NCBI GenBank assembly: GCA_021014325.1
Contig: CM037461.1
Span: 22,119,376-22,183,375, forward strand
Direction: 5' to 3'
DNA: 64,000 nucleotides
Source: Plazaster borealis
Lineage: Eukaryota; Echinodermata; Asteroidea; Forcipulatida; Labidiasteridae
A program made the translations under genes and the position numbers. The notes under the pieces were generated by a model that saw only the letters and a list, made by a program, of their open reading frames with translations, was not told where the DNA came from and did not search any database. This document shows, in pieces, positions 52,568-63,293 of this stretch (the first letter of the stretch is position 1; every line of letters begins with the position of its first letter).

Positions 52568-53009
52568 AAAAACACCTGTTTGGTAACCCGTCGTACCCAT
52601 CGTGGTTTTCGTATCATAGAAGTAGAAACTGACTACATCAATACTTTTTATATCGTGTAGTTAGTGTTCAGAAATCTCTCGCGGAACGGTGTTGCTTAAA
52701 CCGTGTTCGAAATACACGTCCAGGTATAAACATTTAAGTAGGTTGGTCCTCGTACCAACGGTCGTTGACGAACAATATAGTTTTGTGTTGCTCCAAACCA
52801 TGCAATGCGCACTGGATGGCACAGTAGAAGGGAAACTACTTAAATGTTTATACCTGGACGTGTATTTCGAACACGGTTTAAGCAACACCGTTCCGCGAGA
52901 GATTTCTGAACACTAACTACACGATATAAAAAGTATTGATGTAGTCAGTTTCTACTTCTATGATACGAAAACCACGATGGGTACGACGGGTTACCAAACA
53001 GGTGTTTTT
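52568..53009. mobile_element. Near-perfect inverted repeat between the divergent chitobiase genes
   Basis: Arms of about 170 bp, AAAAACACCTGTTTGGTAAC at the left and GTTACCAAACAGGTGTTTTT at the right, pair with almost no mismatch around a roughly 100-bp centre. No TSD is obvious. The right end is 48 bp before the plus-strand ATG at 53058, so it overlaps that gene's probable promoter or 5' UTR. Confidence 0.85.
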
Positions 53010-53057
53010 ATTTAATAATCGTGCGTAAATCAGCTGGTCATAAAAAGCGCATTCGAA

Positions 53058-53222
53058 ATGGAGGTGTTTCACTTTGTTCTTGCTACTTTCTGGATATTAT
53101 TTATCGGGAGTTCTTCAGATGAAGTTGTCGGGAGTACCAGGAGGGAGACGTCAGCAAATACTGCTTGTCCATGTTCAGATCCATCATTATGCAACGTGAT
53201 ATCGACGCCGCCGCGCAAAGAA
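53058..53222 (+). CDS. CTBS-like (plus) exon 1: signal peptide and N-terminus
   Basis: 165 nt; ATG context GAAATGG. Encodes a signal peptide and CPCSDPSLCNVISTPPRKE, ending exactly like the paralogue. Donor AAGAA|GTAAAA. Confidence 0.88.
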
Positions 53223-56200
53223 GTAAAAATAATCATGCATGACTCAAATAACAAGTATTGTTTTATACTATTGTATACCTCTGGTAATGAAACCAAGGAT
53301 GCCTCATAGTAAACTTGATCACTGTCTGTAGCTCGCAAGCCTAAGGAAACAAGAGTGCTTTACCACTAACACGGGTTACGCGGTAATAATTAGGCCTACG
53401 GATACTCTAGCCTACTCTTCCACGATTATAGGCTATTAGTATGTTCTGGGTTGGATACCGCGCACTACCAGTCTAGAACGCACGGGACGGGATAGCATTT
53501 AGGCTATAGTATATTGCTCAAGGACACAAGTGCCACGACCGGGACTCGAACCCACACTCTGCTGATCAGAAACACCAGAGCTTGATGAGTCCGGTGCTCT
53601 TAACCGCTCGGCCACCTGCAACAACTGTGTTAGTGATAGGCTCTACCAGTGTGAAGACACCCGTTCAGAAGCGAGTCGCAGAAAAGCAGACTTGGCTACA
53701 CTAGGATAAATAAAACAAACAAAACCCCATTTTGATCTGTTTTATTTGACACTAGGCAGAACAGAGCAAAGTGATTGAGGGACAGGATCCCACTCTTGCC
53801 ATGCAGTTTTAAACCAGAGTAGGCCTACAGGAGAATATGATATTTGTTTGCGTGATACATGTATAGTAGGGCTTGTTTTGGTTTGTTAGTCTTTAGGCCT
53901 ATCTATGTGCAATTTTTAATAGTTTTATATATTCATCTGGCTGGCCAAGATTTGTTTGTTTTTAATCATCATTGGGGTTTCTTTTGGATTTGATCAACCT
54001 TGCCTCATGCACTGTCTATTGATTTTGTATAAATCTCTGTATATGTGTTCATTGTGTCTCGTACAAATTTATATTTTTATATTAATGAATGTTTATGACT
54101 GCACTGCAAAAACTGGGGTGTCACCATATGGGTGTTGTCACCATATAGATAAGAGAGAATAAAAATTAACATCTTTATATAGGGTGTTAAAATAAGAACA
54201 ATGTAATTGTCTTCGCAGAAATTAGTGTTATTTTACTACCCTACGTGTAATTTTATATATATATATATATATACTTTTATCTGGTGACAACACCCCTGGT
54301 GTCAAGTTTTGCATTGTGGATACCTTTGAAAATAGTGTTTTTACTGAAAGGTTTCCCAACAAGAAATAACAGAATGTCCAGTGGCACATTTTACCGCAAA
54401 CAGCGCCCAATTCCATTGATCTGCTTTCCAAGGAATTCTTCCCTGATGGCCCGACATAGAATTGCGTGCTTTATACTTAGATGCCATAAAGCGCAGACTT
54501 CAGCAGTAAGCAGAGCCTGTATTTGAATGTATTTTGAAAACAACATTGTAATTTACCTTTTTTTTCTGGGTAATTGATTTATTATTAGGTTTTTGCTTTT
54601 TGGATTGGCGGGACAACTTGGAAGAAATTCGACTGGACAACATTGACGACCATCGTGATGTTCCATCGACACGATCCACAACTGATGTGCTACGCTCACT
54701 CTAAGGGTGTGCGAGTTGTAAGTATGGGTAAGTTTAGTTGTAGTTCATGTAACCCTCGGCTCACCCGTTTCCGACCGTCGAGAGGATCGAGGGTTACTTT
54801 GTTATTCAGGTTACGATTTCGTCCAGCAATGTTGCATAGCGAAATATTTAGACTGTGCATGTTTTGTGAACACTGAATGCTAATATTGATTGGCAAACAA
54901 AATTAATGATGAATATTTTGAGTAGCAACTGATACATTGGTGTAGCATTTTGCTATACAAGGGGAATCGTTCACTGTTTTTGAACTATAGGGCAAATCTA
55001 ATCGCACCGGAATCCTTGAACAATACATTCATAGTGCAATAATCGCTCTAAATGAGTTTAACTTTTTCTATAGTGCACCCTTTCAAGACAAACAGTCCAT
55101 TAAAGGCACTGTACACGTTTGGTAATTACTCAAAATATATATTAGCATAAAAACTTACTTGGTAACGAGCAAAGAAGAGCTGTTGATAGTATAAAACATT
55201 GTGAGAAACGATTCCCTCTGAAGTAACGTAGTTTTTGAGAAAGAGGTAATTTCTCACTAAATTTGTACAACAAGGGTGTTTTTTTCTTCTATCATTTTCT
55301 TGCAACTTCGGTGAGCGAGCCAAATAGATAATCATTCACATCAACCATCTGCACCAATTTACTCCTCCTGGGTGATGAGAAGCAAGTGAGAGGAATTTTC
55401 CCCCTTCAACTGAATCCTCCCAAGCAGAACTTTAACCCCAAGCATAAGAGAAGTAAACTGTTTGAAAGCTCAAGACCAGAAGAGATTAGAACTCCACATG
55501 GTTTGCCCCACGTAAACGAGTAATTTTTTATTTTCTTTATACACAAAATCACCCCCTTCTTGCAAAACTCCAGGTATTTTACCAGCGGCGTCTCTCTCTA
55601 GCATCTCGGCTCGGACTGACTGGATCATGGGTCTTGTGAATGACACGATTGAAGAACACCTGGATGGCATCAATATCGACATTGAGTATCCACTCAACAA
55701 GTCAGAAGCACATTTGTTGACGGATCTCATGTCGGAGCTGACAAAAACTTTTCATATCTCCATTCCAAACTCCCAGGTAATATTATATGGAAAAGTTTAA
55801 TAGGAAAAGTCTCAATAAATCATCAAAGCGCTGTGTTTATAATGCACAGTGCATTAACACTGTGTGCGTGCGCGCGCGGGTGATATACACACAGAGGTCA
55901 AATTGTAATACATTGAACCGTACCGTGGTGTGAAGTTACATCGCATATGATTGGACAACAGTTTTGATGTTTTCACTGTTTTATCCTGTCCGACGAAAAT
56001 ATTCAACCAATCACAGCAAAGTTGATACACAAGGTAAAAGAATAATTACAGCGGGAAATGGTGGAAATCCCACCTACACAAGTGATTTAGTTAACGAATG
56101 AGGGCGTCTCACAATCGGTGTGCAGAGTTGTTTATTGGAAGTGCGCCGTGTAGGCCACACAATATTTGTCTAAAATGCTGCGTTTTGGGTTATTTTGAAA

Positions 56201-59200
56201 AAACATTTTGCATGACCGTCCGACGAGTTATTGTGATCATTTTAGATAAAATCACAATGATTTTAGAGACAAATTAATATAAATTAGAATGCCGAGCACC
56301 CCGTTCGTGTACATCTTTATAATTTTTCGTGGCCACGCATTTTGCGTCGAGACACTGATTTTCAGCCTGTACTTTGAGTGCGTGTTTAATTATCGAGCGC
56401 AAAAGAGACTACTTTTCCATATATTTATTATTTGTTAGTTTAAATCTTTAGAAATGTTCACAATGAATGAACAAGTTGAACAGGGGCTATCATGGGTATG
56501 CAATAGTATAAAAAACAGTCATCGAAAGATGTACAACCGGACCCCTTCCATAGCCTTGTCCAAGGCTCTTTACGCAAGCACCCCGCTTTTAATTCACCAG
56601 GTAGCATAACAATACTGGTACGGTACTGCAGTACTCGATACCGTGGGGTCGAAGCATGGTTTTTTAACCTCGTACCAAAAAACGAAGCCGAAACAGAGCC
56701 TTGGACAAGGCTACCCTTTCCAACGATAAAAATATAATTATTAAAATGGAGATTGCACACAAAAGGCTTTACAAATTACACAACAGTAAAACTTTTTTTT
56801 TAAAGCAATTCAAAATCTTACAGAAACAAGACACCCTTAAACAAACCCAGGAGGCAGAGATAAAACATTAACAAACCGAAAGAGACTAGATCCTCCCCTA
56901 GCCCCACACGAAGGGACCTAAAACCATCCAAAGTCAAAATATTCCTGGTATCGACAGTAATCTTGTACTCTCCTGTGCTTATGTATATTTTTCCCCAGAA
57001 TGCTTTGCGTGCCGATCATGCGCAATGTGACAAGCATAATGGGCTATTTGGGCCGATTAATACGGTCTGGGACACTGTTAGGGGGTAAATACTACAACAA
57101 CGTAACAAAGTAAATACAATGAGGAAATTATCATTTGCAGATCATTTGCTTAAAATTTGTTGTGATTGCTGCAATAGCACTCCGCACTAATAATGCCACT
57201 TTTAAAGGAACTGGAACCCACTGTTTGTTTAAATCTTATATAGTTGTAGATTTATACCACAAAACTAACCTGTGAAAATTTTATTTCAAAAGGTAGTAGC
57301 GTTTTTGAGATATTGCCGAAAATCTGGAGCGGTTAGTCCACGCAGGAAGAATAATCTGCAATTTGAAAACACAATCTGAGAAACGTTAATGCAGTAACGC
57401 TTCTCAGATTCAAATTTTTGGGAATAAAAAGTGGTATCTTTTTCCGTAACCTCAGTACTTCGAAGTGAAGAGTTTCTCAAAATGCATTATACTATGCAAA
57501 ACTGTTGTACTTCTTAACAGTCAAGTTTTTATTGCCATTAATTTTCAGAGTCATTACCAAACGTATACAGACCCTTTAATGCAGAGTGCTCTTGAAATAA
57601 GCCTGCTTTCAAGATCAAGCACAAAATCACTGACAAAACATTCAACTGTTTATTCACTTGATTACCTTCAAAATTGTTGAAATATTCCCAGGTTGTATAG
57701 GCCCTATATGTGTTTTTATATGGAAACTAGAGGATGGGACTGTTGAGTTTCTATTTCAGTTTCATAAACATGTATTTCAACGCTGTCTATGGACAAGGAA
57801 GTAGTGCTTGATAGTTTGAATTACAGTATCACCGGTTAATTGTATTATAATAACATGACAGGACGGGACAAAGACTACAACAAGATAAGAGTATTCCAGT
57901 AATATTTACACAGTGCTGAATAAAACTGTTTTTAAAGGGAGACTGTCGTCATGATCATAGCAGTCTTGTGGTTGTACATTCAGTGTGCGTGGAATTGCGC
58001 TTTTTCCATGTAATTATGCTAATTACATTCACGCATGCGTACAGACACTTTTGGTTGACAAACGCCTTAGAGTTGTGCACTAGCCAGACGCACTGACGCA
58101 TATGCGTCACGCCACCACCAACCTCATACAACAAAAAGGCGCGATGTTCCCTCATTTTGCCAAGCAGTAATGTTAGTGTGCACGCACGATGTGCAATTTA
58201 TATTCGTGGAAAAGGTCTATGAACTACCCAAATACGCTTACGCTGGCCAGCACATCACAAAGTACGTCGTTATAGGCCCTTTTCGAAACCATGGGCTTAG
58301 GCTCCGTCGTACGAAAACCCCTTTCATTGGCCGCCATCTTTGATGTCAGACACTGGAAACGTGCGTGCGTGTACGCGCTGCGCACGACTCTCAGCCAATG
58401 AAAGCTATAGACCTTATGCACAATGATGTCATTTCAGTAGGGCACCCCATTGATCTCTATTATAATATAATAGAGATCATTGGGCACCCTCGCCTAGAGG
58501 TCAAAAGGAAGTTGTTCATTGGCCAAACCTGTGCGCCGCGCGTACAAATCTGTAAGTTTTGATTGTTTCGTCATCGTTTTACCTCTAAAATGGCGGCTGG
58601 ATGACGTCAATGCATAAGGTCTATATTCATTGACCGCAGTGGGGAGACTGTTTTGTGCTTGTGACGTCAAATGCAGGGGGTCTATTGGACCATTTAAACA
58701 TATTTATCCTATAATTTTCTATCCCCAGGTTACCTTTGATGTAGCTTGGTCTCCAAACTGCGTTGATGAGCGTTGCTATGACTACAAGGGTATAGCCGAG
58801 TCATGTGACTTTGTTTTTATCATGGCTTACTCGGAGCAGAGTCAGATATGTGGACCGTGTATTGCTATGGCTAACGCACCATACAACAAAACTGTCAAAG
58901 GTATATAATACATTGTAATAACAATAATGAGGACAACTTATAATTATATTTTTACTGTCAAATAAAAATTCGATATAAAGTTATGATTAGTTACAAATTA
59001 AAGGGGCTGTGTAGTCTTGATCCAAGCAGTCCTGTATGTGCATGGATATAAACTCTCACCCAGTGCCGCACGCGCGCGCTGCCCATATATTTGATACTGG
59101 GGTCGGGGTGGCGTGCAGTGACTTGGTAAGAGTTTATAATTCCATGTACAGCCACAGGCCTGCTTTGATCATGACGTTACAGCCCCTTTAAATTAGACAA

Positions 59201-61453
59201 ATAACACACATGTATAAATACAGAATGGAAGTAACGAAACAAAGTCAGCAGAGCCGTAATGCAGTATACACGGCTCAAGCTTTGTCTTCATATCGCCCTC
59301 TTTCGCCCAGTTCTACTGCAGTGTTTGCAATTATATTACCCTTGGCGAAGGCCCCCAAAAAGGCTAGCTCCCCCACCTCCACCCCCGGACTGCTGACTAT
59401 TATGCAAATCGCTTTGTGAGTCTTTGACCAATCCGGTATAGGAATTTGAATCAGAAAAGTGTTGGTTTACTTCACGTAAACGCGAGAGGGCTCACTTCGG
59501 TATAGCTTTCATTTATGGTTATAATACATACAATACACATATGAATGGTAGGCCTAATGAATGCTGTCTCTTTTAGAGTTTGTGTCGAAGACAAGGTGAG
59601 GCAATTATGATTATCGCAAAAGAAATAATTAGTTCGAATGTGAAAGCTAAGTGACATTCCACTACATTTTTCTGGAGAAATATATATTTGTAGCTGACAT
59701 GTTGTCAAAAGCCAAAATATAATAGCAATAGACCCACAAAATTACTCTTGCTTATTGACGGTACCAAGAGAAGCAAGATACGAACGGTGCAACTTGTAAA
59801 ATATGTTTTTTTTAGAGGGATGTTTCCATGATGTGTTTACTGAAAACCAGAGTATGGACTTACTCTTCTGGAGAAGACTTAATAATTTTCCCTTAATTGG
59901 TTGTGTTCAGGGTAGAAGGTGGTTCCAAGTTAGAGATTTGTGTTTAATTATCTACCTGACAGAGCCCTAAAAAAAGCCCGTATACCCTGGGAGGAAGGGC
60001 ATGAGGAATTGGTAGATACACATATCGTTGTGGTTTTTATGAAGCCTAGTTTGACATTTACCGCAATCTCAGACTTGGAGATCAAGGCTAGTTTGAGGTT
60101 GAGTTGCGAGAGGATTCAGGAAATAAAAGTAGTTAAATTTTACCGCAATTCAGTAATTTACTTTCAGTGTCCAGTGAGTGGAGGGAACAGTATAGTAATT
60201 TGAAAATGAAAATAAACTTATACTGTTTTTGTTTATTTGTTTGTTTGTTTGTTGGGGTGTTTGTTTGTTTGTTTGTTTGTTTGTTTGTTTGTTGGGGTAT
60301 TGGGGTGTTTGTTGGGGTGTTTGTTTGTTTGTTTGTTGGGGTGTTTGTTTGTTTGTTTGTTTGTTTGTTTGTTGGGGTATTGGGGTGTTTGTTGGGGTGT
60401 TTGTTTGTTTGTTTGTTGGGGTGTTTGTTTGTTTGTTTGTTTTTGTTTTTTTTAGGGATCCGAGGCTACCTTGATTTGGGAATATCTCCTGACAAGCTGG
60501 TGCTAGGAGTAGCTTGGGGTGGTGTGGACTACGTCTGCCAAAACCTCTCAAAGGTCAGCTTATTACCTGCCATTTCTTCCCGTTAAACGTACATGATTTG
60601 TCATTATTTTAGAAATGTCTTTTCAAAGTAGGCCCTACTGGAAAATGTTTGCATTCATTCTTCAGTTGGATTTCTACTTCCTATTTAGAACACTGAATGA
60701 AATTGGATGGTAGACCAGCCTCTGAGTGATTGAGGGATCTTTGCGACAAAATGAATGGTCTTATAAAACTTGACAATTTTACAGTGAACGCTATACTGTT
60801 GAAATGTATTACACATTATTGACTGTTGAATGCTGATCCAAACAGAGCATTCATTTTTCGAAAGAAATTGAATGAGCCTGATGTTAAATTGGATGAATTT
60901 TTGTTGAAACTGGCAGGGAAAACCTATGTATCTTTATTAAAGCACGTGTCACATTGGCAATATGAAATAACAAACCTGTGAAAGTTTAAGCTCAATTTAG
61001 GTTGTTGGAGTCACGAGAAAAAAAAGTGGAACAAAACCTTCACAAAAAATGTTTTCACTGTTTTCAACATTAGGTTTTAGACTTGCAAGATCAAAACCAA
61101 TCGTTTTACTCACTTCTCAAAAAACTATTGCATTTCAAGCAACAATATTTCAAGGGAAGTTTCCCACCATGACCATCTTTACCATGTAAGTTATGTGCAG
61201 ATCTGTGAACATTTATTTTTTTTACTCTAACCAAAGTTTTGCCCACACTTTTAAACTGCCAAATTCGATTCTGATTTGATCCCCCCGTCAGGAGAACGTG
61301 TGCTCCATTATGCACGTGCCTTTCCGGGGTGCACCCTGCAGCGATGTCCCAGCCAAAGGACGATCGTATGCATTCATGACGTCACATGTGAAGACGTCCA
61401 CCTCAGGGAGGCTATACAATGCGACGTACGCATCGCCGTATTTCAACTACAAG
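53058..61453 (+). CDS. Second di-N-acetylchitobiase-like GH18 protein, 3'-incomplete in the window, 6 exons seen
   Basis: Exons 53058-53222, 54589-54727, 55574-55776, 58729-58900, 60456-60553 and 61292-61453 (939 nt, 313 codons so far, ending at a phase 0 donor). Exon lengths 165/139/203/172/98/162 match the minus paralogue's 165/139/203/172/98/165 and all intron phases agree, so the two are duplicates. The catalytic DGINIDIE (Glu139) is kept. Two other GH18 motifs are altered: MSYD becomes MAYS (Asp204 to Ser), and GVPWYGYDY becomes GVAWGGVDY (Pro246 to Ala, Tyr248 to Gly, Tyr250 to Val). I found no seventh exon (WYDNPQS...GMWN) before 64000; it is beyond the window or lost. Signal peptide present (FVLATFWILFIGSSS). 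Likely lysosomal or secreted; substrate range may have shifted or activity fallen. No frameshift or stop is seen. Confidence 0.88.
53275..53622 (-). mobile_element. tRNA-derived SINE
   Basis: Head read in reverse from 53622 (GGTGGCCGAGCGGTTAAGAG ... GGTTCGAGTCCCGGTCG) and 3' body at 53279-53345 (GGTAATGAAACCAAGGATGC). It lies in intron 1 of the plus chitobiase gene. Confidence 0.7.
54102..54317. mobile_element. MITE family F
   Basis: CACTGCAAAAACTGGGGTGT at one end, GGTGTCAAGTTTTGCATTGTG at the other; a (TA)n run inside. Confidence 0.65.
54589..54727 (+). CDS. CTBS-like (plus) exon 2
   Basis: 139 nt, phase 0 to 1, acceptor TTATTAG, donor ATG|GTAAGT. Encodes VFAFWIGGTTWKKFDW and MFHRHDPQLMCYAHSKGVRV. 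Confidence 0.9.
55099..55312. mobile_element. MITE family A, truncated
   Basis: TTAAAGGCACTGTACACGTT at the left; stops at CTTGCAACTTCGG without its right end and lacks the central hairpin. Confidence 0.7.
55574..55776 (+). CDS. CTBS-like (plus) exon 3: catalytic motif
   Basis: 203 nt, phase 1 to 0, acceptor AACTCCAG, donor CCCAG|GTAATA. Contains LDGINIDIEYP with the catalytic glutamate and ends FHISIPNSQ as in the paralogue. Confidence 0.92.
56456..56790 (-). repeat. Family H repeat with a nested 163-bp MITE
   Basis: Family H words (GAACAGGGGCTATCA, AGATGTACAACCGG, CCAACGATAAAA) are split by an element at 56551-56713. Confidence 0.6.
56551..56713. mobile_element. MITE TAGCCTTGTCCAAGG...CTTGGACAAGGCTA, 9-bp duplication
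   Basis: Terminal inverted repeats TAGCCTTGTCCAAGGCTCT and AGAGCCTTGGACAAGGCTA; flanks CCCCTTCCA (56542-56550) and CCCTTTCCA (56714-56722) give a 9-bp duplication with one mismatch. Confidence 0.83.
57201..57579. mobile_element. MITE family B, full length
   Basis: TTTAAAGGAACTGGAACCCA to CCAAACGTATACAGACCCTTTAA. It contains the hairpin GAGAAACGTTAATGCAGTAACG. Confidence 0.75.
58405..58625. mobile_element. MITE with CTATAGACCTTATGCA termini, nested palindrome
   Basis: Left CTATAGACCTTATGCA and right TGCATAAGGTCTATA. Inside, ATCTCTATTATAATATAATA forms a long perfect AT hairpin that continues into GAGAT. It ends about 100 bp before exon 4 of the plus chitobiase gene. Confidence 0.75.
58729..58900 (+). 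CDS. CTBS-like (plus) exon 4, altered MxYD motif
   Basis: 172 nt, phase 0 to 1, acceptor CTATCCCCAG, donor AAAG|GTATAT. Encodes VTFDVAWSPNC, CDFVFIMAYSEQSQICGPC. The usual MSYDEQ reads MAYSEQ, so the conserved aspartate is a serine. Confidence 0.9.
60230..60450 (+). repeat. (GTTT)n / TGTTGGGGTGTTTG compound repeat
   Basis: About 220 bp of TTTG runs punctuated by TTGGGGTGTTTG and TTGGGGTATTGGGG, ending in the polypyrimidine tract of exon 5. Equivalent to 22305-22459 in the SRCR gene. Confidence 0.9.
60456..60553 (+). CDS. CTBS-like (plus) exon 5, altered PWYGYDY strand
   Basis: 98 nt, phase 1 to 0, acceptor TTTTTTTTAG, donor AAAG|GTCAGC. Encodes LGISPDKLVLGVAWGGVDYV and CQNLSK. The polypyrimidine tract is the end of a 220-bp GTTT-rich repeat in the intron. 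Confidence 0.87.
60940..61257. mobile_element. MITE family C
   Basis: TTAAAGCACGTGTCACATTG, AGACTTGCAAGATCAAAACC and CAGATCTGTGAACATTTAT match the copy at 45572-45922. Confidence 0.7.
61292..61453 (+). CDS. CTBS-like (plus) exon 6
   Basis: 162 nt, phase 0-0, acceptor CCCCGTCAG, donor AAG|GTAAGT. Encodes ENVCSIMHVPFRGAPCSDVP and ends YFNYK, one codon shorter than the paralogous exon. Confidence 0.9.
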
Positions 61454-61492
61454 GTAAGTGGGTTCAGAGTTCAAATATTATTAACAAAAATA

Positions 61493-62136
61493 CACTGCAA
61501 AAACTTGGGTGTTAATATTGACACCAAGGGTGTTGTCACATTATAGATACCACTAATAACACTAATTTCTGCGTAAACAATTACATTGGTGTTATATACG
61601 GTGTTCATTTTGAATCTCTCTTGAGTATCTATTTGTGACAACACCCATGGTGTCAATTTTTAACGACCCAGTTTTTGCAGTGAAGTGTAGTTCGTTTGGT
61701 TTTGATTCTCTCTTCGGTATCTATTTGTGACAACACCCATGTGTCAATTTTTAACGACCCAGTTTTTGCAGTGAAGTGTAGTTCGTTTGGTTTTGATTCT
61801 CTCTTCGGTATCTATTTGTGACAACACCCATGGTGTCAATTTTTAACGACCCAGTTTTTGCAGTGAAGTGTAGTTCGTTTGGTTTTGATTCTCTCTTCGG
61901 TATCTATTTGTGACAACACCCATGGTGTCAATTTTTAACGACCCAGTTTTTGCAGTGAAGTGTAGTTCGTTTGGTTCTGATTCTCTCTTCAGTATCTATG
62001 TGACAACACCCATGGTGTCAATTTTTAACACCCTTGTTGTTGCAGTGTAGTGCAGTTCGTTTGGTTTTGATTCTCTCTTCGGTAGTGAAAACACCCATTG
62101 GTGTCAATGTTTAACACCCCAGTTTTCGCATGTAGT
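61493..62136. mobile_element. MITE family F with one end amplified into a 92-bp satellite
   Basis: One left end (CACTGCAAAAACTTGGGTGT) is followed by 5-6 tandem copies of the right part. Period marks ATTTGTGACAACACCC fall at 61631, 61723, 61814 and 61906, then two diverged copies near 61995 and 62085. Each unit contains GTTTTTGCAGTGAAG. Confidence 0.85.
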
Positions 62137-62149
62137 GCAGTTCGTTTGC

Positions 62150-62480
62150 ACAGCTCTTGGAAGAATATACTCAATCACTTCAATGGCTACCGATTGTTAG
62201 ACAACGGATTCATTTTAAACTTGCTCTTTTTGTTTATTTAATGTTTGAACAAGATATCTTTCCAATTAATTACTGTCATATTGCACTCCTTACACGATTT
62301 TTTCGGTCAACACTTGACATCACTCACTTTGAATGTTCCCCGTGCAAACATAGTTCCGGGTCAAAGAGCATTCAGTACAGGTGGACCGATGATTTGGAAT
62401 AATCTTCCTCTTGCCAATAATTTGCGTTCAACATGTACATGTGCATTGTGCGTGCCATATAATAAGACGACTTGTTGATT
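62150..62480 (+). mobile_element. LINE reverse-transcriptase C-terminal fragment, frameshifted
   Basis: LQWLPIVRQRIHFKLALFVY in one frame, then VPGQRAFSTGGPMIWNNLPL in another: the two hallmark blocks that follow the RT domain in many non-LTR retrotransposons. Broken by a frameshift and inactive. Confidence 0.7.
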
Positions 62481-62489
62481 TGCTTAGAT

Positions 62490-62640
62490 GTAGAACAAGG
62501 AGCCATACGATTCCAATAACTTTATTCCACGTACTGCATCTCTTTGGAACTCCTTGCCTGGTGCATGTTTCCCTCCATCCTACAATCTAGACTGTTTTAA
62601 GAGGAATACTGGTACAAATACCAACCTTCAGCTCCCCTGA
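62490..62640 (+). mobile_element. Second LINE 3'-terminal fragment
   Basis: SNNFIPRTASLWNSLPGACF followed by PPSYNLDCFKRN, the same C-terminal class but a different family from the adjacent fragment. Only about 50 codons remain. Confidence 0.65.
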
Positions 62641-62899
62641 GTTATTGTCACATTTAATAATTTACCAAGAGTGGCTTTTGGCCTTGTTTGGGGCGAACTT
62701 GCATACAACAATATAATTTTTGTTAAACATTTTGAAAGGGCATAATTCTTTTCTAGGGGGAACAAACTCCTAAGCTTTTCGGTCTTTCGGCGACGGGGCG
62801 ATGCAAATTCAGATCAGAACATTTACTTGTAAACCAGCACAAATAAAGGCGTAATCGTTGAATCAATATTGCACCGCCTATATCTTGAAATTAACATTC

Positions 62900-63293
62900 A
62901 ACGGGATGGTATACGTTTGGTAACTGGAACCCACTGTTTGTTTCAATCCTATATTGTTTTATAAATACCATAAAACTAACCTACGAACATTTCAATTTAA
63001 AAGGTGGTAGCGTTTTTGAAATATTGCCGAAAATCTGGAGCGAATTATGTCCACGCATGCAGGAAGAATAATCTGCAATTGGAACACACTATCTGAGAAA
63101 CGTTACAAACGCTTCTCAGATTCAAATTTGGGGGATTAAAAACTAATACATTTTTCCATATCCGCAGCATGCACTTCGAAGTGAAAAGTTTTTTCAAAAT
63201 GCATTATACTATCCAAAGCTGCTGTTTTTCTAACCAAGTAAGTTTTTATCGCCATTTATTTTCAGAGTCATTACCAAACGTGTACAGACCCAT
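62900..63293. mobile_element. MITE family B
   Basis: GGTATACGTTTGGTAACTGG to CCAAACGTGTACAGACCC. A further inverted partial copy is at 63698-63815. Confidence 0.7.

Noticed and set aside
52661..52916. Two 75-codon open frames, one on each strand, with nearly identical proteins
   Set aside because: The symmetry follows from the inverted repeat; no coding evidence.
60167..60586. Open frame of 139 codons rich in Cys, Val and Phe, and similar frames at 22295-22513
   Set aside because: Direct translation of a TTTG/GGGGTGTTTG simple repeat; no complexity and no family similarity.
62157..62478. Possible seventh exon of the plus chitobiase
   Set aside because: The reading frames match the post-RT C-terminal blocks of LINEs, not the WYDNPQS/GMWN chitobiase end.
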